Shown piece after piece: positions 1 through 11,500 of a DNA stretch of 25,313 nucleotides (position 1 is its first letter; each line of letters starts with the position of its first letter). The notes below the pieces were generated by a model. That model saw nothing but the letters and a program-made list of their open reading frames with translations. It had not been told where the DNA came from and made no database searches. Origin of the DNA: Azolla pinnata (Eukaryota > Streptophyta > Polypodiopsida > Salviniales > Salviniaceae); NCBI GenBank assembly GCA_037176905.1, contig JBBBWG010027168.1, forward strand, positions 1-25,313, given 5' to 3'. Made by a program: the position numbers and the translations under genes.

Positions 1-572
1 CCCTAACCCTAACAGCTTCACCGTTACCAAACCCTAACCCTAGAGCTCGGACCGCAAACCCTAACCCTAACAGCTTCACCGTTACCAAACCCTAATCCTA
101 GAGCTCGGACCGCAAACCCTAACCCTAACGGCTTCACCGTTACCAAACCCTAACCCTAGAGCTCGGACCTCAAACCCTAACCCTAACAGCTTCACCGTTA
201 CCAAACCCTAACCCTAACAGCTTCACCGTTACCAAACCCTAACCCTAACAGCTTCACCGTTACCAAACCCTAACACTAACAGCTTCACCGTTACCAAACC
301 CTAACCCTAACAGCTTCACCGTTACCAAACCCTAACCCTAGAGCTCGGACCTAAAGCCCTAACCCTAACAGCTTCATCGTTACCAAACCCTAACCCTAGA
401 GCTCAGACCGTAAACCCTAAACCCTAACAGCTTCATCGTCATCGTTACCAGACCCTAACCCTAACAGCTTCATCGTTACCAAGCCCTAACCCTAACAGCT
501 TCACCGTTACCAAACCCTAACCCTAACAGCATCACCGTTACCAAACCCTAGCCCTAGGGCTCGGACCTTAAA
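1..572. repeat. Telomere-like composite satellite (two unit types)
   Basis: Nineteen head-to-tail units, each opening with CCCTAACCCTA. Type A (31 bp) continues with a tail reading cagcttcaccgttaccaaa; type B (27 bp) continues with gagctcggaccgcaaa. Reading from position 1 the order is A B A B A B A A A A A B A B A A A A B, so it begins as a 58-bp AB dimer and then has runs of A. The copy near 415-452 is longer because of an internal catcgt duplication, and point changes accumulate toward the right edge. The C-rich strand reads 5'->3' inward, the orientation expected at a left chromosome end, but the CCCTAA words are always interrupted by the tails, so this is not a pure telomere. It could be subtelomeric or interstitial. 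Confidence 0.9.
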
Positions 573-1070
573 CCCTAAAACCCTAAACCGGTCCCTTAGG
601 ACCTGCATCTACAGCGCTGATCCATCGCAGCATCGATCTTTCACCATCAAATCGCTTGGTTCCCTTGCTCTTCCCTGTCATTTCCTCCGCCATTTCCGAG
701 ATTCTTTTCCTCCATTGCAGCATCACCACCATCGCCACCACCACCACAAGCTTCATCATCATCTTCATCATCATCATCATCGCCATCGTCGTAAAGCAGG
801 TCATGTAGGGCCACTTCCCCATCTCCTCGCAAATCCGACGACAAAACAGAAGCAAACCAGGAAAAGGATCTGCTTCGAGCTGATTGCAGCTTCCTCCTTT
901 CTGAACCAGAAAAAAGAAAGCCGGGCAAGGAAGAAACCCGAGCTGCCTGTAATATCCGAATCCATGAATCGATTGGATCTGGGATGAGCTTTGTGTGCTA
1001 GGGATCGCTTGCAACAAGCTCGGGAAATCCAAAGGCAGAAAACCAAACAAAAGAAGCATCTGCATCTGAT
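573..1070. other. Low-complexity leader-like region with telo-box and CAT/CAC triplets
   Basis: This region starts with AAACCCTAAAACCCTAAACC, which resembles a plant telo-box promoter element or the decayed edge of the neighbouring satellite. A pyrimidine-rich stretch (about 640-715) and a triplet tract of CAT/CAC (about 717-785) follow. Open frames here translate as runs of His, Met or Asp, depending on frame, and look like by-products of the triplets. The base composition resembles a plant 5' untranslated exon, and it could be the leader of the Patched-like gene, but no splice link can be shown from sequence alone. Confidence 0.35.
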
Positions 1071-1848
1071 CATTTGTATGCTGTTGCTGTTTTCTTTCAC
1101 AGCAATTGGGCTTTTCTTCATCACCACCACCACCATCTCCACCACCACCACCACCACCATCATCTTCTTCTTCTTCAGATTCTTTGCATCATGTAGCTCA
1201 GTTTGTTAACAGAAGATTGTAATCTGACAAATCAGAACTAGCTATACAACCCATTATCATTTGTATGTTGTTGCTGTTTTCTTCACAGCAATTGGGCCTT
1301 TCTTCATCATCACCATCACCATCTCCACCACCACCACCACCACCATCAGCTTCATCATCATCTTCTCCTTCTTCAGATTCTTTGCATCATGTAGCTCAGT
1401 TTGTTAACAGAAGATTGTAACCTGACAAATCAGAACTAGTTATACAACCCATTATCATTTGTATGTTGTAGCTGTGTTCTTCACAGCAATTTGGCCTTTC
1501 TTCATCATCACATCACCATCTCCACCACCACCACCATCATCATCAGCTTCTTCTTCAGATTCTTTGCATCATGTAGCTCAGTTTGTTAACAGAAGATTGT
1601 AATTTGACAAATCAGAACTAGCTATACAACCCATTATCATTTGTATGCTGTTGCTGTTTTCTTCACAGCAATTGGGCCTCTCTTCATCATCATCATCACC
1701 ATCACCATCTCCACCACCACCACCACCACCACCATCATCAGCTTCATCATCATCAGCTTCTTCTTCAGATTCTTTGCATCATGTAGCTCAGTTTGTTAAC
1801 AGAAGATTGTAATCTGACAAATCAGAACTAGCTATACACCCCATTATC
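1071..1848. repeat. Four tandem copies of a ~190-bp unit with CAC/CAT microsatellite core
   Basis: Copies run about 1071-1258, 1259-1455, 1456-1638 and 1639-1848. Each starts with catttgtatg, passes through a cacagcaattgggc block, then a variable CACCACCAT tract, then a conserved end containing agattctttgcatcatgtag and gctcagtttgttaacagaag. Length differences (183 to 210 bp) come almost entirely from the triplet tract. No shared open frame is kept across the copies, so coding is unlikely. Each copy carries two pyrimidine-rich runs ending in CAG that resemble 3' splice sites. Confidence 0.9.
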
Positions 1849-2564
1849 CAGTTGAGCTCATTCAACCAAGGTCTCTTCTTCTTACTCTTACTCTTGACTT
1901 TCACATCTGCCTCTCTCATTAATCAATGCTTTGCTTGTCAACGGATGCTCTTCCATCCCTCACTTTGCTTATGGATACGCTTTTCTTTGCTCTATGCTTC
2001 TTCCTCCATCTTAACACTGTAAAGGTTTCAAGGCACCGGTTCGATGCCTACAAATACTACTCTTTAATTGAAGGCATATCTTTTCGACTTTCATTCTGAT
2101 GACCTGATTGATCTAAGGGATTGGACTACCAGATTAAACTCAATCAGGCGTTAATAATCTTGTCACACATACAGCTTGGTATATACATGTATATGCCTTG
2201 TGCATTAGGAGAGGGATTCATCTGTATGCATGTCTGTAAACCGAGATGAGATTCATGATTGCGCATATACGTATTTAGGTGTGTATTTGTATCTTGTACA
2301 TGTGCATGCATGTACATATGTTTGTGATCAGAAATAGTGCGTTCAAAGCTGCTAATTTGTCTGGTGTGCTGCATTGGATTCACGCTTTGGATTGATTAGT
2401 AGCATGTTTCAAGATCTTTAATGTGATTAAAAAGTAGTTATTATAAGAATACTTGCTTGAAAAATGTTAATTCTCCCTTCATACTTGAAATACTAACTAA
2501 ATGTTTGCATTTAACAGCAAAACAGAATCTCATTTTAATCAGGTGCAAGGATTTCTCCTGCAAA
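1849..2564. other. Upstream region of the Patched-like gene; no coding signal
   Basis: No protein-like frame is visible. About 2161-2330 is rich in alternating purine/pyrimidine words (tacatgtatatg, gtgcatgcatgtacatatg). A possible 3' splice site (ttttaatcag) ends at 2542, 22 bp before the proposed start codon. This would fit a leader exon spliced from upstream, and the frame of that ATG stays open back to this splice site. Confidence 0.4.
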
Positions 2565-5500
2565 ATGAAGGTATTTTAAATAAATATCCTTCATTTCTGT
2601 CTTCTCAGATCGATCTAATCCAAGTTTTTTCTACAACAAGCACGTGATTGCACTGATGGCTAAGTATTGATGTGCGTAAATTATTTGATGTTGCTAGTAA
2701 CACGAATGCGATGCTCTTGAATGTTCTTTTATGTGTAAATTTCATATTATATAGCATATCAATCATCGAAGAACCTTATAATCATTATGCAAGGCCGAAT
2801 GTGACCTATTATTCTTTATCCAGAATCTCTTCTTGCTAGCAAATGACACCTCTGAGTTTGTAACAAAATTGTCTTCTCATGGGCAGCAAAATCTGAATTC
2901 TATTCTACCTCATCAAGGCAATTCAGTGATGTGTTCCATGTATGTGGAATATATCGCCTTCCTCTGATGCAATCAATTATTCAACACGAAGTTACACTGT
3001 CTACCATGCTTAATGGTCAGCTTGAAGAAGAGAGTATTTATTATTTTACTGTCTTGTGTTAAGACCTTGATGAGCATTATGAGAGACAGGAAGAAATCAG
3101 TTTGATTCTAGGTCTTGTTACTCAAATGGAAAGTCAGTTTGCACGTGAGCCATTTAAGTGATCATATTTAATACATCCACAGCCACATCAATGAGGTTTT
3201 TTCAATTTTCAGTTAATAAGCCTGTGTAAACATCAATTTCCAGGGGTATGTCTCGTTGAAGAGGGTACTAGAAAGGTACCATGCAGCAGTACATGATGCA
3301 TTTGCGGCATATGGATCGTTTGTGGCTGCTCATCCCCTACCACCATTCTTGTATGTGGATTATATGCATGATTTTAATTCTGATCACATCATGAAGCCAA
3401 TGCTTGTTTAATGTGGATCATATAAGGATTCAATTCTTGTGTGCAAACCCAAACGTGGACACATGGATTCAATTATTGTACAAAAACCCAAATCTATATT
3501 ATACATGATTGCAGTTTTTGTGTAGAAACTTAAATGTGGACAATTAGATGTACCGGTGGACGATCTGCTAACCTTGTGTCCGGTTTATGATGGTATGATT
3601 CTCAGGATCGGAATAATCTTACTGGGATCTGTGTGCATTGGGCTATTGAGAGCAAAACAGGAATCCAATATTGAAAACCTGTGGGTGGACCAAAATTCTA
3701 GGATGGTATCTGAAAAACAAGCTTACAACACCTAGTGAGTAATGCCTCTTGATAGCAACACGTACTTGTAAAACTGCTTACAGTTTTTATTTATACCTCT
3801 TACATTGCTGATGAGGCAGTTTTGGAGGTATTTCTCGGAAACAATCAGTAGCTATAACTATGAAGGATTTTCCATATAAGACTTTGAATGATCTTGGTCA
3901 GGCAATGGATGCATTGACATTATCCATAAAACCACTATACGATGAACTCAATTTGAAATTTTCAGAACCAGATCAGGATCAAGTTGAGCTTATCCAGGTA
4001 TTATAATATTCTTTAGATCACTCTCATCTTAAACATCTATCACAAAAAATATAATTTGTCACTCAAATTGCTCCACCAATCTTGCACAAATCTAACATGC
4101 ATACGTTTTTTGTTTAGTTCATCATAAATATGGATGTCATACGATGCCTCTTACATTTATTAGGCCAATGAACCTTAGAACAACAGCAGATCAAGTTTTC
4201 CATAGAAATCATTAGTGCTGCTATTATTTTTACTCCCAATGTTAACCCGTGTCTGGCATAGCTTTTATCCAAGGAAAAGATACAATCTTCAAAATTTATC
4301 CTGTGCAGATTGGTAAAGGTGTAACAAATCTAAATATCTGGTACGTCAGCTAGGTCAAGCATTTAGTTAGTTCAAACATAATCATTATGTTTAAGCATGC
4401 GAGAAACAGCTAATGTTGAATGATTACCTGGTCATCGAATGTGAGCTGAATAACTAATGTTCCCATAAGAATAAAAAACGATGAGAATATAGAATAGTAC
4501 CAGAGAAAAGAAATTACAGTATACACTATTTTTCAAACTTAAAGCTATGTACACATTCTGGCATATACATAAATTTTCTGCATTTACATTATCATACCTA
4601 CACCATTCCATGAACTTAAATTGTGGAACAATGTGCAGAATGATTTCTGTGAACGTCCATTGATACCGAAAACTCTAAGGCCCGGAGCTGATCCAAACAT
4701 ACATGGAAATTGGTATGTTTGGGGATACCGGTTCATATCAAGATGTAGTTTGGATACTGCTGGATTATTCCTCAGCACAAATTTGAGCAAATATTATCTT
4801 CCTGATGACTGGGGTTTCGATGTTCTCCCCTGCTACAAGCTTTCACCAATGGACTGCTTCCAAGAAGGGAAAGTCTTTGACTATCCTCAGGCGTTACAAC
4901 AGCTTGAACAGCTAGGTGCTTTGAAATTCCTTAAATAAAGCTTAGTTAAGTTTTAAATTGATGTTGTAGCTTAATTAAGTTTTAAATTAATGTTTTTACT
5001 AGAATATAGGAGGATTTTTTTGTTTTTTGTAGCCAGATAGGGTTTTATGTGTTTTATAAATGGACGGTACATGAGTGAAGAGTAAAACCTTAGAAGTTTA
5101 CAAAATAGTTTTCCAAACAGATTCCTTTTATAATTAGGGCATATAGGTGGGAATGTGTTTTGAGATCCACATCAAGATTTTAAAAAGATCTGATCTTTCT
5201 TTTCAGTTATAATAAATGCCACCTTGAATGCAACTTTGAATCAAGTAGTACTGGAAGTTGAGAAACTTACAGGCAATTTATGCTTCAATCAGTTGCAAAA
5301 CAAACTGAATACCAACCCCAAAAGCATTGGAGTGACAGCCAATTTGTCTTCAGAGGATATTACACGCGTAATAATTTGTACATCATAAATGCTATATATG
5401 TGCCTTGATCGTATGAACCATTCCCTCTGACATTTACTTCCGTCAATCTACAGATCTTGACAGGTATAAAGACAGTTGTTACTGTTTTTGCTTCTTGGGG

Positions 5501-8500
5501 TTACAGTTGGAGGCCCTCTTATAAGAACATGAGCAATGAAGAGGTCAAGTCAAGCTTTAAAGATATATTAGGCTTTGTGCTGAGACTTGATTATGCTTCT
5601 TATTTATTTTCTGATTGTGCAGATTCTTAGCTATTTCAATAAGGCCATAGATTTCTCAAAGAACACAACTATCACCGATCCAGCAGTAAGAAATTGATCA
5701 TTTCTATCTTAGATCAAATGTAAATGAAGTATGGATTACGATCACTTCATATTTGAAATGCGTCAAGTATCCAGAATCTTAATGTGCATACATTTGCTAT
5801 TATTACAGATAGAATACTGCATAGCCGAACACAGACCATGCTGTTTGACATGGTTTGGGGCAGCATTACCGGTTGAAGCTTCATTCGGCAGTGTGAAATA
5901 TGATCAGTCAGGGAAAATATCCAGTGTCAGTATCTGAACGGTTTTTTAATATGCTTTTACTAGTTGCATTGTCCAGTTCTCAAAGTACAGTTGACTATAA
6001 TCTCTGTGTAGATTGGATCCTTGAGGTGGGGAGCAAACAATTGGAACCAGAATCACCCCTTGTGGGTAGAGTATATTGCAACACGGCTTAACACTAGTTT
6101 TAATGATGAGCAAAGGAAGAACTTAGTCCTCTCCTGGGAAGATCTCATGGTTAAATATCTTTCCCCTTTGCATGCCAACACAGATGGTACAAACTTTAGC
6201 CCTGGAGCTACTTTTGAAGATTATCAAGTCCAATTTACGATATGGGTATGTTTTCAAGCTTGCCAAACGTAATAACTGCATTTACCTAATGAATTGATGC
6301 AAACTAGTGTTTGATGTTCTCCACTTATCTGTCACTGGGCAGACTAACAACTCGGTCAATATTACAGTGCCCAATATCTCTGAAACAGAACATGGTACTT
6401 GCTGCTAACCTAGAAAAACATGATTAAATTAGTTTCATGTATAAAGATCATTTTCCGAAATTGCAGCAAGAATATCAAATCTCCTTGCCCTCCACTAAAT
6501 AAAATGATAAAATGAAAGTAGTAAACTTCACATAAATTTTCATGAAGCAGGATAAGCACCATCTTGTTCATATTTCTTTTCTGCAAACAAATTTGGTTTG
6601 TTAGATATACTTTTTGCCATGTATGGGCTAAAAACCAATTAGTTATCTTAGATAAGAATATATATGCTAGAAAAGAAGGTTTGCTCCAAAACCTCTAGTA
6701 CAATTTTCAATCAGCTGGAAGAAACATTTAAAACATAATTGGATTTATTTAGTAATCCGAATCCTATTGACATGAATCTCCACAGGAAAAGCTGAGAGAG
6801 AGTGAAATGAGTTACTAGGTTAGCATTTTCGATGAACCCAAAAGAGTCCAATTTTATGTAGACAATGTGTGGGTATGGGTGTGGGTGTGGTGTGTATGCA
6901 GAGATCTATAGAGGATGTTCTTGAAGATGCAAATCATGTTCCAATCTGGCAAATTATTTTAAGTGCCGTATTGGTATTTCTCTACTCATTAGCATGCTTC
7001 ATCAACTTCCGGCATCCAGTTCACTCTCATGGATGGCTTGTACTCATGGTAATAGAACATTCTAAATAACTCACTTTTGCGCTTCTTGTGTGCTTTATTG
7101 ATGCTGAGTTACATGAAAACTATTTGGTTGTTAGGGTATTATTATAGTCTCATTCGCAATTATTGCGGGTTTTGGTCTAACATCAGCTTTCGGTATAAAA
7201 CTCTCTCCTTTAGCAGGATCAGTGGTACCATTCCTTGCACTTGGTCTTGGTAAGAGCGAAGCACCTATCCTAACCCTCTTTTGAGTTCTAATTCTCATCG
7301 TGTACTTGAAGATCCGGTATGAGAATTCTGTAGAAACTTTCTTTGATAGGACATACTTCTCGTTACAATTCAGTGTAGGCAAAGTTCTTTTGGCTCGCCC
7401 TATTGTCTGTTACTAATATCCACAGATGTATGGACATTCTTACGAAGATTTGAGTCGGGATCTATGTCGCATTTCTTAACGACAATCCAGTAATATTTCC
7501 TCTAAAATCTCCCATAAATTATCCTCTTTTGGTCTCGTCCTATTGTCTGTTAATAGTCTGCACAGATGTGTAAAAGTTTATAGTAAGATCTGAGTGGGAT
7601 CCATGGCACATTTCTTAATGACAGTCCAACAATGCTACCATCCAAAATCCCTCATAATCATGGTTTATGATTTTGGTTGGCAATCTTCAGATGCATTCAA
7701 CTGAAGTTCATAACTCTCGAGACTGCAGAAACCATGCAAAGATCATAAAATTGAGATCTATACAACACAAGAAAACAACCTTATCCTCAGCATGATTCTT
7801 ACATAGCAAACTAGGGTACATCCAAATATACACCCATACATCATGCTATTTCTCATTTCCTGATGAGATCAGCATGATATGGTCTACAATTCCATTTCTC
7901 ACAGGGAAATAGCAACGTTGAAACCCAAGAACCTGCCTCTTAAACTGCAAATTGTTGAAAAGCAGTAGTTTTTATTTCTTCCAAAATCATCATAATCACT
8001 TGCTAAACTTGAGCTAGGCAATATCACCAGTAAGTTAATGCGTTACATGCTCTGGATTCCAAGCTCAAATGTTTGTCATACTAATATTGATATGTTCTAA
8101 CATGACAGGGATTGATGATGTATTTGTGTTGGTCAATATGTTGAGAATATACATGGAAAAAAATATAAGTGTTGTGGGTGCATCCAGCGTAGTAATACCA
8201 AAAGAGGAGATGAAACTCATTGTCAGCCATGCTGGACCCTCTGTGGTTCTAACGACACTATCTGTGCTTGCATCATTTTTTATTTCTTCTGTGGTAAGCC
8301 ATGTATACACGCTTATGAATTTCCATTTGATCATATCTAGTGTATCTTCCGTCAAGGAACATCAACATAAATAAAAAATTGCATTGCATTTATCTTCAAA
8401 ACTATAATAAATTGTTCAGATTTGAACCTAAGAAGGGGGCAAATAAAACTTTAGGAATGAACAATATAAGCAAGCAAAAACTGGATATCAGAAATCATAA

Positions 8501-11500
8501 TTATCAAAAGGGATGCCTCATGAGAGAAAGAAAGAAGACCAAATTCTTCCTGTGAGTCAATTTACATAAATTGTCTTCAAGGTATCTTCCCCAAAATACG
8601 CATGTCCCTAAAGAAAAAAGAGGATGATAGGTCATACATAAGTTCATAAGAATAAAGAAAGATTTCTAACTGATGTCACTAAATGACTAGACACCAATAC
8701 CTGTAGTTCGATGGTTTTGTTGGCAAATGGGAACAACTGCTGTGCTCCACACGTTTGGAATGTTACTCATATTTATTCCAATAATGTCATTGGATGCCCG
8801 ACGCATAAAGGTACTATTTTCCGTGCATATTGTCTGGTTCCTTTATTACGATCGTATGTCTTCCACGCTGGTATGTAGCTCCCTCTTGACTATCTTGGCA
8901 GGCTGGCATCGTTGACCCTTTACTTTGGATTTTCTGTGGCAAGAGGAGAGGTAAATGATATATCATAGATTATTATGTTTAGTCAGTAACTGTTGACATC
9001 ATCAAATTACTATCTGCAGCAGCAGCAGTAGTGAGCAATAGTGTACCATCCGATACCTACAATGGATACACAGCAAGAACTCCAATATCAGTTGCAGTTG
9101 TGAAATATTATACACCATTGTTCAAGTATAACAGTTTCAAAATTATCACGGTAAAACCTTTCCTTTTTAAAAGCAGGGACAAATGGTGTATTATAACTAC
9201 ATCTATATTTCTGCTGTGAAACTCTGCAAGTATAAAATTTGGGACCCAAATCTTTATGAAAGTTGTTTCTATGATGTCTCCGCAGACAGTTGTATTTGCT
9301 ATCTTGCTAGGCACCTGCACCTACTTTGGATTTTGGAAAGTACAAATTGGCTTAAACCTCTCAGACATCACTCTAAAAGGTAATAACATTCCACAGTAAA
9401 GTATAGATATATGTAGAGGTGAAGGTAATGGTACAATTGGATATTGTAGAGTTTCTTAAGATTCATATTCGTATGATACAACCAATAAACTGAATCTTAC
9501 TTCAGATCAACCAGAATTAATTCCCAAACATTAAGGTTTATCTGAATAAAATTGAGGGAAAATAATCAACAAGTAGGTCTAGATGTTGACGTATGAATTA
9601 TTAGAGGAGCAAACAAAGTGGTAACTCTAACTTGAGCAAAGTACCAAACTTCGAAGTATAATTTGTAAGTGTATATAATCAAACCTTGCTGACATCTTTT
9701 CCATGCATACAGGGTCTTACCAGCATGATTATGCTAAGTTGACTGAAATAAGCTATCCACAATATGATATTGTAAGCACTAGCTTTTGGAATTTATGCAT
9801 AGGAGGGACATATCTACGTTTCAGAGACGATGTCAACCCTCGTTCTTCTATTTTTAGTACCTTGTAACAGAAAATATCAAAGATTATTCAGCGGTTCAAA
9901 CCAAGCTTCTGGAAGTTTATGACAGACCGGAGAATAATGTATCTACACTCCTAGGTTCTTCTGCCAAAGTAAGATTTTATCTTTAAGTTGATAACCTTCT
10001 CTGTCATAAGGCAATAGCACAATTTACCATGTTAAAGAAATCAAGCGTACATTGTAGATCCCAGTCAGTTCAGCGGTAAAAAACCTTATAGCACCATGTA
10101 CTATTTTGGGTGAGTAACGCATCATAAACATAAGTACAAAAATTAGAACGGAGAATCAAGTCTGAGACTGATCTCATATCATGCAGCTATTCATCTACAG
10201 TTTCCAGAAATATGTGAATGGTCCCCAGCTATATCGAAAGTGCCTGATCTATAAAACGCACTACATTCTAAAACACGTTTTTTCAAGTCAGCAATGTTAT
10301 CTGAAGTTTTGACAGCTATATTCTTTAAGTTAGCTTTGGCAACAATTCATAAACATCAATTTGAAAGGTCTTTCTTTGCAGATATTGGACTACACATGGC
10401 TTGAAAACTTGATCGCGTCAGTAAATTTGAGTCTAAACATACCCTACCCCTTCTCGCCACAAAATTTCACTAAGCTGGCACAGTCATGGTCTACATCACC
10501 ACTGGGTAAAGATCATTTCTATTCTTACAATTTTCCAAGAGGAGACTATAGTATAATCAACCTTTTCCAAGAGGAGAAGATTTCACATCACGATGTGCAT
10601 GCACAGGCATATTTTCCCTCCAGGATCTTTACTGTGAAAATAGCTCAACAGGACAACAGGCAAGCTGCTTTGCTGAGAAGGAATCTGCTGATTGGACGAT
10701 CAGAGCTACCAAGACTGTGGTACATTCCCCTATCCTTTTTTAGGATTTGTCCCTCTTAAGGAGAACTAAAATATTTAGACGTATATCCGTATTGCAATAC
10801 TTAACGTTTGGCTGGTTTGAAAGAAACAGGAATGTTGGCATACGACTATAAGTTATCATATGATTTGCTTGGTAAACTACATTATACTATGTAGAAAGGG
10901 GAAACTACCACAATTCCTTGCTTGCTTTAATACTAACAAAATATTTCTGCCTCAAATAAACACACAGTATAAACTACATAAAGAGAAAAATATTTATCAT
11001 ATGAAATGGATTATTCTTGGCAACACCCCGATTCTCGATTTCAATGCACAATTTTGCTTTTGGCTAGAAAGCATAGCCCATGTAGACGTTCTGAATTTCA
11101 TTCTAGATACATCCATTCACCTTGGACTTTCTATTCTGCAAGATTTCTGTGAAGTGCAGTTCGTATTTGGTTTCATATTCGATATGCGTTAGTGCAAGGC
11201 CATTTTGATAGTTTTCCAGTATGTATGTATGTTGTCTACAATAAACTGGGGCAGTATCTTACTTTTGAAAGGTGCAGGGATATTATGGGTGAGCCGAATG
11301 GGTATTTTGGTAGTTTTCCTAGAACCTACTTGCCCCAAATTATGCCCACAACAATAGAACATTGTGCAGCCTTCATAGTATTCCATAATCAAAACTGCTA
11401 CAACAGCACGACAGACATGTTGCCAAACCAAGAATAGAAAGTCAAAACTTCTGATGCATAATTTCTATATTCTGATGCAGGTTTTTGCCAACAATTTAGG

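Noticed and set aside
1..590. CRISPR-like array
   Set aside because: The units are tandem without unique spacers, the cores are telomere-like and the genome is eukaryotic.
715..987. His-rich open frame on the + strand, with Asp-rich and Met-rich counterparts on the minus strand
   Set aside because: The frame is created by CAT/CAC triplets, has no domain after the tract, and has equally open counterparts in other frames.
2030..2060. Possible tRNA T-arm (ggttcgatgcc)
   Set aside because: No matching acceptor, D or anticodon arms could be found around it.
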